A DNA stretch of 64,000 bases, from NCBI GenBank assembly GCA_938005475.1, contig CALLNY010000014.1, positions 1 to 64,000 of the forward strand. Reading direction: 5' to 3'. Below are positions 1-8,762 of this stretch, one piece after another. Positions within the stretch are counted from its first letter, which is position 1. Every line of letters starts with the position of its first letter. This stretch comes from an uncultured Bacteroidia bacterium. GTDB taxonomy: Bacteria > Bacteroidota > Bacteroidia > J057 > CALLMJ01. The notes below the pieces were generated by a model, which searched no databases, was not told the DNA's origin, and saw only the letters and a program-made list of their open reading frames with translations. Both the position numbers and the translations under genes were made by a program.

Positions 1-402
1 AAAAAAGCACATACAGTAAAAAATCTTATGATAGTAGATAAGCATAGACAAGTAATTTACCTATCTAGTACAGTTGAGGGAAGGATACATGATAAAAGAT
101 TATTAGAGGAAATACACAGTAATAAACGCATAAAATTGCGGGGGGATTTAGGTTTTTATGGTTATCAACACCCTTTTATTACGGTACAAACGCCTCAAAA
201 AAAGCCAAAAGGAAAATCATTAACAGAAGAACAAAAGCGTGAAAATCAAAAGTATAATGCCTTACAAGTAAAAATTGAACATGTTTTTGCCGATTTAAAA
301 ATTATTAGAATCATTAAAGATAGAATTCGTAATTATAAATTCGGTTTTAAACATTTTGTAATTTTTTTATTGATCAACTCCACAATTTTAAATTATCTGT
401 AA
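1..402 (+). CDS. IS transposase C-terminal part (DDE superfamily, IS5-like), truncated by window edge
   Basis: Frame is open upstream of the called Met (KKAHTVKNL-MIVDKHR); DDE_Tnp_4-like text 'GDLGFYGYQHP' and 'KIEHVFADLKIIRIIKDRIRNY'. Confidence 0.8.
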   Translation, partial: KKAHTVKNLMIVDKHRQVIYLSSTVEGRIHDKRLLEEIHSNKRIKLRGDLGFYGYQHPFITVQTPQKKPKGKSLTEEQKRENQKYNALQVKIEHVFADLKIIRIIKDRIRNYKFGFKHFVIFLLINSTILNYL

Positions 403-475
403 ATCATTTCGTTTTATAGTTGTTCATAAACTCTATTATTTTTAAATGAAATTTGGTAGTTTAGGTATTTATCTC

Positions 476-483
476 TATATTTG
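476..483 (+). promoter_or_regulatory. Bacteroidota-type -7 element TATATTTG with TTG about 20 nt upstream
   Basis: TATATTTG 10 nt before ATG 494; implies the ORF called at 446 really starts at 494. Confidence 0.5.
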
Positions 484-493
484 TGAAAAATTT

Positions 494-859
494 ATGAGAC
501 CACTATTTGTTTTATTTTTTTTAGTGATTTACAATAGCAACTTATTTTCGCAAAATCAAAACAAAGAAGGTTACATTCTACCCAAAATCAAACCACAAAT
601 AGAAGTATTGAAACATGAAGTAACTCCTGGCAACCTGTCTATTCATTATAGTATCAATTTTTCTGGAATGGTAGAATTAAGAATTTTTAATCAGACCAAC
701 AAAATCGTTTACCGAGACCAATATATTGTAGACAAAATAGAGAAAGGTAAACCTTTAACTATTAAAGTAAGCACTAAAAAACTACAAGCAGGCAAATATA
801 CTTATGCTCTATTCTACAAAAACAAGGATGTGAAGAGTTCTTTTATAATAGCTAACTGA
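494..859 (+). CDS. Small secreted protein of unknown function (alternative start 446)
   Basis: Signal peptide MRPLFVLFFLVIYNSNLFSQ; beta-rich C-terminal part resembling a T9SS sorting-type fold. Confidence 0.6.
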   Translation: MRPLFVLFFLVIYNSNLFSQNQNKEGYILPKIKPQIEVLKHEVTPGNLSIHYSINFSGMVELRIFNQTNKIVYRDQYIVDKIEKGKPLTIKVSTKKLQAGKYTYALFYKNKDVKSSFIIAN

Positions 860-865
860 ATTTCT

Positions 866-1744
866 ATGGTATATTCCATGACAGGTTATGGAAGCGCCTT
901 GCTTGAAAATGATAATTTTTCCGTTTTTGTAGAAATTAAATCATTGAACAATAAAAACCAAGATATATTTCTAAAATTACCGAAATATTACTCCGAAGAA
1001 GAACTCAAAATTCGTAACCTTTTAACCACCCACCTAATTAAAGGTAAAATTTCTGCTACTCTAAAAGTTATCAATAAACAACCTTCCTGTGAGCTATCTT
1101 CTATTATTAACAAAGATTTTATTAAAGCAACCTTTAAAGAACTTAATACTTTACAGGAAGAATTGAACTTAAAATCGGAGTTATCTTTGGCTTCTTTGCT
1201 TAATCTACCGAATGCCTTTTTAGAACATGAACAAAAAGTAAGTGAAGAAGAGTGGGAAATTACTGAAAGAGTACTACTTTTAGCCATTGAAAACTTGAAA
1301 ATCTCTCGTTTAAATGAAGGAAAAGTATTACAAGAAGATATTTTAAATCAACTAAAAATTATAGAAAATTTACTTCCCCAAATTCAAAATTATGAAACAA
1401 TACGTATTGAAAACATTAAAATTAAATTGAAGAATGCTTTCAAAGAGATGAGTGTAGAATGGAATATTCCACCTGAGCGTTTTGAACAAGAGCTTTTCTT
1501 TTATTTAGAAAAACTTGATATTAATGAAGAAAAAATTCGGCTTAGTTCGCATATTCAATACTTTAAGGAAACTATTGAAAAAGAGGAAATTGTAGGTAAA
1601 AAATTACAATTTATTGCGCAGGAAATGGGGCGTGAAATCAATACAATCGGCTCCAAAGCTAATGAATTTAATATTCAAAAAATTGTCGTAGAAATGAAGG
1701 ATGCGCTAGAAAAAATTAAAGAGCAAGTTAATAATATTTTGTAA
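866..1744 (+). CDS. yicC: YicC family endoribonuclease
   Basis: N-term 'MVYSMTGYGSA' and C-term 'GREINTIGSKANEFNIQKIVVEMKDALEKIKEQVNNI' are hallmark YicC/DUF1732 motifs. Confidence 0.93.
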   Translation: MVYSMTGYGSALLENDNFSVFVEIKSLNNKNQDIFLKLPKYYSEEELKIRNLLTTHLIKGKISATLKVINKQPSCELSSIINKDFIKATFKELNTLQEELNLKSELSLASLLNLPNAFLEHEQKVSEEEWEITERVLLLAIENLKISRLNEGKVLQEDILNQLKIIENLLPQIQNYETIRIENIKIKLKNAFKEMSVEWNIPPERFEQELFFYLEKLDINEEKIRLSSHIQYFKETIEKEEIVGKKLQFIAQEMGREINTIGSKANEFNIQKIVVEMKDALEKIKEQVNNIL

Positions 1745-2737
1745 ATGAGTGAATTACGATATAACCCTTTTTTAGATACTTATACCATCGTAGCCTCAAA
1801 TCGCCAAAAAAGACCTCATCTTCCCAAAGACTATTGTCCATTTTGCCCCCAGTATGGTCAAGTTCCTTATTATGACGTTATGGCTTATCCTAATGATTTT
1901 CCTGCTTTATCTACCAATCCCGAAGTAGTATTCTCTGAAAATTCCTTTTTTATAAAAAAAGAAGCCTATGGAGCTTGCGAAGTTATTTTATATTCCCCTG
2001 AACATGAAAAACGTTTTTCACAACTTTCTGTAAATCAAATTCTTAAAATATGTAGATTATGGAAAGAGCGTTTTTTATTTTACAAAGAAGACCCTAAAAT
2101 TAAATATATCTTCCCTTTTGAGAACAATGGAGAAGAAGTTGGTGTAACAATTCAGCACCCGCATGGGCAATTATACGCTTATTCTTGGATTCCCGCTAAA
2201 ATTCGCACAGAATTAGATAATTGTATCAAGTTTTATAAGCTTTCTCAAAAACCCCTGATACTCACATGGATTGAAAAAGAAAAAGAAGAAAATACGAGAA
2301 TAATCTACGAAAATGAAGATTTTATTGCTTTAATTCCTTTTTTTACGGACTATCCTTATGGCGTGCAGATTGTAGATAAAAACCTAACCCCAAATATTGG
2401 AGATATGACTGATAATCAATTACTAAATTTAGCTTTAACTCTTAAACATATTACTATGGTGTTTGACAGAATTTTTGATAGACCTTTTCCATACATGTTA
2501 TGTGTACATCAAACACCTGTAAATGATGAATTTTATGCAGATGCTTCAAAATATTATAGTTTTCATATAGAATTTTATCCTCCTTTACGTGAAAAAGATA
2601 AAATTAAGTGGTATGCTTCCTCTGAAATGGGAGCTGGTGCCGCAACCAATACTCAAAAAGTAGAAGATACAGCTAAAATCTTAAAAAATATTCTCAAAAA
2701 TGATATTCTAATAAACCCCAAAAATGACACGTTATGA
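1745..2737 (+). CDS. galT: Galactose-1-phosphate uridylyltransferase
   Basis: 'RYNPFLDTYTIVASNRQKRPHLPKDYCPFCP', 'FENNGEEVGVTIQHPHGQLYAY' (HPHGQ active site). Confidence 0.93.
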   Translation: MSELRYNPFLDTYTIVASNRQKRPHLPKDYCPFCPQYGQVPYYDVMAYPNDFPALSTNPEVVFSENSFFIKKEAYGACEVILYSPEHEKRFSQLSVNQILKICRLWKERFLFYKEDPKIKYIFPFENNGEEVGVTIQHPHGQLYAYSWIPAKIRTELDNCIKFYKLSQKPLILTWIEKEKEENTRIIYENEDFIALIPFFTDYPYGVQIVDKNLTPNIGDMTDNQLLNLALTLKHITMVFDRIFDRPFPYMLCVHQTPVNDEFYADASKYYSFHIEFYPPLREKDKIKWYASSEMGAGAATNTQKVEDTAKILKNILKNDILINPKNDTL

Positions 2738-4055
2738 CTATATTATTGTAGGCGGTGGTATTAGTGGCTTAAGTGTAGCTTATAATTTAAAGAAAAAACA
2801 AAAAAATTTCATTTTATTAGAAAAATCTAACCGATTAGGCGGTGTTATACAGTCCGAAAAAATAGATGGTTTTCAAATTGAAAAAGGGGCTAATACTGTA
2901 CTTATCCGCAATCAAGAAACTTTTCTTATTTTTAAAGATATAGGTATTTTAGAAAAATTAAAATTACCTAATTCATCCGCTAAAAAACGATATATCCTTA
3001 ACAATCAAAAACTTATACCTTTACCTACAGGTCCTTTCTCCACTTTTTTTCATCCTATCACTCCATTAAGCAGACTAATAAAATGGTCTTTTAAGGATTA
3101 TTTCTCTCAACCTATTCAAGCGGATGTAACTATTAAAAACTTCTTTACTAATAGATTTGATTTTTTTTTCTATGAGAATTTAATTTTTCCGATGGTATCC
3201 GGAATTTACGCAGGAAATCCTGATATAATGAGTCTAGAATATAATTTTCCTAAAATTTTTCAATATGTTAAAGAATATGGAAGTATTATTAAAGGTTTTC
3301 AGAAAAGTCCTCGAAATCATATTCCTGATGAAGCCAAACCCTATTGGAACAAAATGTTTTCCTTTGATGATGGTCTTGAAACAATCATTCAACATCTAGA
3401 AATTAATTTGAAAGGTTTAATACAAAAAAATCAATCTGTTAAACAGATAGAACCTTACGAAGGATATTGGAAGGTATTTACAGAAAATCAAATTTTAGAG
3501 ACTTATCAGTTGATATTAAGTGTTCCTGCCCCTACAACTGCCCTATTTTTGAAAGGTATAGAAGATGAATTATCACAACAACTTATTGGTATTCAATATG
3601 TTCCTTTAATAGTTTTACACTTCACTTTTCCTACTGCAATATGGAAAAGACCTCTCAATGGTTTTGGTTTTTTACGTTCAGAAAAAGAAAATACTAGCAT
3701 TTTGGGCTGTATATTTAACAGCAGAATTTTTGATCATGTGGCGCCCAAGGGTTACGAACTCATTACCGTTATGATTGGTGGTGCTACGCAACCAGATTTA
3801 GTAAACGAAAAGATTGAAAAGTTAGTATATAAAATTCAAAAAGAAATTAAAATTATATTAAATCTGCAAAAAAAACCAGATTTACTTCATTCACAAAAAT
3901 GGGAGATGGCTATTCCTGAATATACTATGCTTCATCACAATTTAGAAAAGTCCTTACTAAAATTTTACAAAAGATTTTCTAATATAAAAATTTTAAGTAA
4001 TTTTTGGGGGGGAATCGGTGTCCCCGATTGTATTCAAAAAGGATTATCCGTATGA
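2724..4055 (+). CDS. hemG: Protoporphyrinogen oxidase
   Basis: FAD-binding 'DYIIVGGGISGLSVAYNLKKK', C-term 'ILSNFWGGIGVPDCIQKG'; overlaps galT by 14 nt. Confidence 0.85.
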   Translation: MTRYDYIIVGGGISGLSVAYNLKKKQKNFILLEKSNRLGGVIQSEKIDGFQIEKGANTVLIRNQETFLIFKDIGILEKLKLPNSSAKKRYILNNQKLIPLPTGPFSTFFHPITPLSRLIKWSFKDYFSQPIQADVTIKNFFTNRFDFFFYENLIFPMVSGIYAGNPDIMSLEYNFPKIFQYVKEYGSIIKGFQKSPRNHIPDEAKPYWNKMFSFDDGLETIIQHLEINLKGLIQKNQSVKQIEPYEGYWKVFTENQILETYQLILSVPAPTTALFLKGIEDELSQQLIGIQYVPLIVLHFTFPTAIWKRPLNGFGFLRSEKENTSILGCIFNSRIFDHVAPKGYELITVMIGGATQPDLVNEKIEKLVYKIQKEIKIILNLQKKPDLLHSQKWEMAIPEYTMLHHNLEKSLLKFYKRFSNIKILSNFWGGIGVPDCIQKGLSV

Positions 4056-4135
4056 TTTCATTTATTCACAAATAAAGCTATAAGGAGAACCAAACCAAAG
4101 GAAAAGTTTTACACAGTATTAAACGTTTAGATTTC

Positions 4136-4143
4136 TATTTTTG
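4136..4143 (+). promoter_or_regulatory. -7 element TATTTTTG upstream of cmk
   Basis: TAnnTTTG match 14 nt before TTG start 4158. Confidence 0.45.
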
Positions 4144-4157
4144 CGAAAAATAAGCAA

Positions 4158-4826
4158 TTGAAAAAAATCATTATTGCCATTGATGGTTATGCGGGTTGTG
4201 GAAAAAGTACCACAGCCAAAGGAGTTGCCAAAGCATTAGGTTATATTTTTATTGATACTGGTGCTATGTATCGTGCGGTAACTTATTATTTTATAACCCA
4301 TCAAATTCCGATTAAAGAGCCGTCCGAAGAAATTTTAAACCAAATACAACTTCGATTTCAAAAAGTAGAAGGGCAACCACAAATATTTCTAAATGAAATG
4401 CCTGTTTACCAGTGGATTAGAACAAAAATGGTGAATGAATACGTTAGTCAAGTAAGCGCATTGAAAGCGGTTAGAAGACACTTAGTAGCCCAGCAACAAC
4501 TCATGGGGCAGGAAAAAGGAATTGTAATGGATGGACGTGACATCGGAACGGTCGTTTTCCCTAACGCTGAACTCAAAATCTTTATGCAAGCTTCACTAGA
4601 AGCACGTGTTAAAAGAAGGCACTCCGAACTCCTAAAATTGAATATTGATATGACCGAAGAAGAAATTCGCTTGAATTTAATTGAAAGAGATTACCAAGAT
4701 ACTCACCGAGAAGAAGGTCCTCTAAAAAAAGCTAATGATGCTATTGTTATCGATACTTCTAACTTAACTATTGAAGAACAAATCCAGCAAGTTTTAAATT
4801 TAGCTTATGAAAAAATTCGTTCTTAA
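4158..4826 (+). CDS. cmk: Cytidylate kinase (TTG start)
   Basis: 'IIIAIDGYAGCGKSTTAKGVAKALGYIFIDTGAMYRAVTY', 'MDGRDIGTVVFPNAELKIFMQAS'. Confidence 0.95.
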   Translation: MKKIIIAIDGYAGCGKSTTAKGVAKALGYIFIDTGAMYRAVTYYFITHQIPIKEPSEEILNQIQLRFQKVEGQPQIFLNEMPVYQWIRTKMVNEYVSQVSALKAVRRHLVAQQQLMGQEKGIVMDGRDIGTVVFPNAELKIFMQASLEARVKRRHSELLKLNIDMTEEEIRLNLIERDYQDTHREEGPLKKANDAIVIDTSNLTIEEQIQQVLNLAYEKIRS

Positions 4827-6453
4827 TCTGATATCCTTATTATTCTTTTGCAGTTTTAGTAAAACTCAAAACGACCCACTTAAAGGGCAAGACTCTTTGG
4901 TTCTTGAATTAGAAAGAAATGAATGGCTACCTGAAAGTCATAAATTTAAACCAGAATTTCCTAAAATTAACTTAAAATTACCACCTAAATTACCGTATCA
5001 TTACACCGCCGATAGCTTCCCACATCAACCTAAAATGATTTTACCTACTTTGAAAGTAGAAGCTTTACAAAAACCTACTATGGAAAAACTCTATCAGGGA
5101 TATATTAAATCAAGCTTCTCATCCCTATTGCAACCGCATTTTACCCTCAACATAAATCAAGGTAGAACCTCCAATTTAGACTGGGGCTTCCTCGCAGACT
5201 ATCAAGGTTTATTTAAGAACTATGTACCTAACGCTCAACGAAATACCTTACATTTAGCTACTCATGCAAGCTGGAATAAAGAAAATTATAGTTTAAAAAC
5301 TTATTTACTATATCACCGTTTTATGTTTAATTACTTCGGAGATAGCACTTATATGAATATTATACCAACTGCTGATTCAATCAAAAGTAACTTCGGTTAT
5401 TTCAATTGGAGTAATCAACTTACCTATGGTAATCCCAATAAAGGTTGGTATACGAGTATCCCTCTCCATCTCATTCTGTATAATGATAAATGGAAGAATA
5501 AAGAATTTCATGTTCAAACCTTTCCAGAGGTACGCTATAATTTTCAAAAATATAGCATAGGCTTGCAAGGTACTATTCAAAATGTAAACTCAAAGAATGA
5601 ACTAAAACAAAATACGCGTACATTGCTCGTTGTAAATCCCTATGGAAAAGTATATCTTGAACGTTTACAATTAAAAATGGGAATTTATTGGTCCCAAGTA
5701 GACACAATGAGTTTTTTTCTTCCTGAATTAGAATTAAATTATCAAATTTTCCCAAATATTTTACAAATATTTTTTGGAGTAAAAGGCGATGGTAGTTTAA
5801 ATACTCTTTATGAAACTAAAAGATTATATCCTTTCCTAGAAAAAAATTTTTATCAACAATCAACCACCACACCTTGGAAAATTTTTGCAGGAGGGAAACT
5901 ATCTATACATCACTTTACTTTACAAACAATGGCTTTTTACAAAAAAGTTAATAATTTGATGATAATCTACGGAAACTTCCAAGATAGTATCCTTCAAGAA
6001 AGATGGGTAAAACAAGGTTACTTGACAGGAATTTATGATAAAGGTTCTAGAATTTATGGTGTAAAACTTTCTTCCTTATGGAACAATCAAAAGAATACAT
6101 CGGTTTTAATAGAAATGGATTATAAGAATTGGAAATTAGAAAATTATGAATTTAATTTTCATCAGCCTAATCTTAAATTAAAAATAGAAGCAAAACACAG
6201 TGTAAACAAAAAAATAGAATTTTTAACACAAGTATCTTACTTTAGTTCTATTCCGATTGGTTACCTTTCTGATAATTCTGTCATTAAACAAAAAAGGATA
6301 TTTTTGTTAGATTTACAAGTCAGTTATTTCATAAAGCCTAATCTTAAAATATTTATAGGTGGTATGAACATATTGAATCAAAGGTATTACCTTTTAAGAG
6401 ATTATCAAGAATTACCATTAAATGGTTATGCGGGAGTAAGATTTTTATTTTAA
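4807..6453 (+). CDS. Outer-membrane beta-barrel protein (TonB-receptor-like / putative porin)
   Basis: Signal peptide, alternating beta-strand pattern, C-term 'GGMNILNQRYYLLRDYQELPLNGYAGVRFLF' ending in Phe. Confidence 0.65.
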   Translation: MKKFVLNLISLLFFCSFSKTQNDPLKGQDSLVLELERNEWLPESHKFKPEFPKINLKLPPKLPYHYTADSFPHQPKMILPTLKVEALQKPTMEKLYQGYIKSSFSSLLQPHFTLNINQGRTSNLDWGFLADYQGLFKNYVPNAQRNTLHLATHASWNKENYSLKTYLLYHRFMFNYFGDSTYMNIIPTADSIKSNFGYFNWSNQLTYGNPNKGWYTSIPLHLILYNDKWKNKEFHVQTFPEVRYNFQKYSIGLQGTIQNVNSKNELKQNTRTLLVVNPYGKVYLERLQLKMGIYWSQVDTMSFFLPELELNYQIFPNILQIFFGVKGDGSLNTLYETKRLYPFLEKNFYQQSTTTPWKIFAGGKLSIHHFTLQTMAFYKKVNNLMIIYGNFQDSILQERWVKQGYLTGIYDKGSRIYGVKLSSLWNNQKNTSVLIEMDYKNWKLENYEFNFHQPNLKLKIEAKHSVNKKIEFLTQVSYFSSIPIGYLSDNSVIKQKRIFLLDLQVSYFIKPNLKIFIGGMNILNQRYYLLRDYQELPLNGYAGVRFLF

Positions 6454-6466
6454 CTGAAAATTATTT

Positions 6467-6937
6467 ATGGAAGAGCCTTATTTTTCTCATTTAGTGATGC
6501 TATTCCGAGAATTAGACGTTTTTTCCATTCCAGAAATTGGAACATTTATAAAAATTGTTCATCCTGTTATACGTTCAGAAGATAAATTGATTGCCCCAAG
6601 AGAAGAATTTATCTACGATTATAAAGAAGAATACCTTTCTGAAACCGCTAAATTCTTATCTGAAAGACTGGAAATTTCATTAAAAGAAGCCAAAAAACTT
6701 TTAGAGGATATCAGTATTTATATGTTCCGCTATTTTGATTACGAATCAAGAGATTTATTGATACCGGGTATTGGGATTATGCATCATTATCCTAAAAACG
6801 ATACTTTTTCTATAAAAAATATCGAAGACGTACGCTTAAATACCTATGGAATGAAAGATTTATCGTTAAATAACAACGAAACCAATGAACAAAAAGGCTG
6901 GGTCAAAGGATTAATTAGATGGTTTATTAAAAGATGA
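6467..6937 (+). CDS. HU-domain-like (CCDC81-type) cytoplasmic protein, tentative
   Basis: 'LFRELDVFSIPEIGTFIKI...' and 'LSERLEISLKEAKKLLEDI' resemble prokaryotic CCDC81-like HU domains. Confidence 0.45.
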   Translation: MEEPYFSHLVMLFRELDVFSIPEIGTFIKIVHPVIRSEDKLIAPREEFIYDYKEEYLSETAKFLSERLEISLKEAKKLLEDISIYMFRYFDYESRDLLIPGIGIMHHYPKNDTFSIKNIEDVRLNTYGMKDLSLNNNETNEQKGWVKGLIRWFIKR

Positions 6938-7266
6938 ATAGCTTACTGTTTTTATTATAAATTCGTAATGATTGTCCATTTTTCATTACATCATGCCTAT
7001 CCCATTCAACAAACCACCTTATCATAGTAGGCTTATGCAATTGTATCAATTTCATATGCCTATCCGATGACGCCTCAAAACTATAAACACACCAACCAAC
7101 TTTGTACGGGTTTTTCATTGGATATGAATATACTCATCAAAAGTAATAGCAAAAAGTAAAACATAAGTCTACTTATTCTCAAGAAATATATCAAGTAACG
7201 TAACAAACGTGTTTGAATAGAAAAATTTAATATTTATTTCCTATCTCTGCTTCACTAAAACTAAAA

Positions 7267-7296
7267 AGGGAACAAACTGATTAGAGTTTGTTCCCT
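7267..7296 (-). terminator. Intrinsic terminator for the glycine-rich protein gene
   Basis: AGGGAACAAACT-tgatta-AGTTTGTTCCCT, 12-bp perfect stem, T-rich on the minus strand after the hairpin. Confidence 0.8.
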
Positions 7297-7321
7297 AAAA
7301 ATAAAATCTTGTAATTAAATA

Positions 7322-8743
7322 TCAATAAATGATAACTACTCTACCATGACCTCCGTTGGTACCACTACCATGATAGTGATTTCCCCCAAGACCACCATAA
7401 CCACAACCGAAGCATAAATCAGAGTCAGTAGAATTTCCGGGAACTCTACCTGAACCATTAGTAATTGTTGTACCAAGGCTATTACCTCCGCCGCCACCGC
7501 CCGCAGCGCAATCACAATTCCCAATACCTCCTCCCAAGCCACCATTGGTATATCCTCCACCACCGCCTCCACCACCGCCTCCATCATCTGGACCACGAGT
7601 AGCTCCATTAGTACCATTTTGAGAACTACTGCTAGATGCCAATCCTCCCGTTCCGCAAATACCGCAACTTCCACAGACTGCATTATTGCCATTAGAACCT
7701 GATGCACCTCCCGCACCACCAACATCTGTCATATCACAACCAAAACCGCCGCCTCCCCCGCCTCCAGCCGCTACGCATAATAATGTACTGGTGGTAGAAT
7801 TAAAGACTGCCGAAGAACCACCTCCTCCACCGCCACCACCCGAGCATCCTGCTCCTCCAGCGTTGCCTCCATTTCCTCCTGAACCATAACCCCAGCCCCC
7901 AGCACCTCCTCCAGTACTATATACACAACTTAATCCTCCTTCCCCCATACCACCCACATAGATATATAAAACATCTCCTGGTGATACAGAAACCGTCGTA
8001 TTAGAATAAGCTCCACCGCCTCCATCTGCTAATGGTCCAGAATAATAATATGCCATTCCGCCGCCGCCACCGCCACCAGCACCCCACGCCTTAATGGTTA
8101 TGCTTGTAACGTTACAAGGAACTACCCAGGTCTGATAGGCATTTGAAACATAATTAAAAGTAACCTTACCCGATGAACTAGGTGAACTACTAATATTAAC
8201 TGAAATCACATTCGTTACGGCTGTAGTTCCACATGTGTTTGAACCTTTAACTCGGTAGTAATATGTCCCACAAACCAAGCCTGTTACACTATAACTAGTT
8301 ACATTACCGACGTTTAAATTATTGTATCCTGATACATAATTGGTAAAACCTGCATCCGTAGCAACTTCTAAAATATAAGAAGTAGAACCAATGCTGGATG
8401 TCCAATTGGCTGTAAAAGAGGAAAAGGTGATACTTGTTGCCGCTGTAGCCACAAAATTGCCAGGCAATTGGCAATCTATACATCCGATAGATACCCATGC
8501 ATTGGTATTTGCATTATAGATTTCCAGGCATCTTGTGGTAAGATTAAAAATCATTAACGCATCAGCAGGACTTACAATCGCATTTCGTTCAGTGGTTGTA
8601 AGCCTAGGAATTAAAACTCCCTTATCATTCGTTTGCATTTCTAATAATGCAGTAGGGTCAGGACTACTCGTTCCAATCCCTACATTCTGTGCTTGCAAAA
8701 ATACATTACCTAATAGCAAGTAAAAAAATATTAACTTTTTCAT
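7322..8743 (-). CDS. Secreted protein: 'VGIGTSSPDPTALLEMQ' N-domain, fibronectin III-like domain, glycine-rich C-domain
   Basis: Signal peptide; 'VGIGTSSP...KGVLIPRLTTTERNAI'; FN3-like segment; about 250 aa of poly-Gly blocks ending 'GHGRVVIIY'. Confidence 0.8.
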   Translation of the reverse strand: MKKLIFFYLLLGNVFLQAQNVGIGTSSPDPTALLEMQTNDKGVLIPRLTTTERNAIVSPADALMIFNLTTRCLEIYNANTNAWVSIGCIDCQLPGNFVATAATSITFSSFTANWTSSIGSTSYILEVATDAGFTNYVSGYNNLNVGNVTSYSVTGLVCGTYYYRVKGSNTCGTTAVTNVISVNISSSPSSSGKVTFNYVSNAYQTWVVPCNVTSITIKAWGAGGGGGGGMAYYYSGPLADGGGGAYSNTTVSVSPGDVLYIYVGGMGEGGLSCVYSTGGGAGGWGYGSGGNGGNAGGAGCSGGGGGGGGSSAVFNSTTSTLLCVAAGGGGGGGFGCDMTDVGGAGGASGSNGNNAVCGSCGICGTGGLASSSSSQNGTNGATRGPDDGGGGGGGGGGYTNGGLGGGIGNCDCAAGGGGGGNSLGTTITNGSGRVPGNSTDSDLCFGCGYGGLGGNHYHGSGTNGGHGRVVIIY

Positions 8744-8762
8744 TGTCGTTTAATTTTTTATG

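Noticed and set aside
988-1287. Antisense 99 aa ORF in yicC
   Set aside because: Fully antisense to a well-supported gene; no motif.
7336-7889. ORFs 7336..7725 (-) and 7686..7889 (+, proline-rich) inside the glycine-rich gene
   Set aside because: Frame-shifted and antisense shadows of GGN/GGT glycine codons; no start context or family resemblance.
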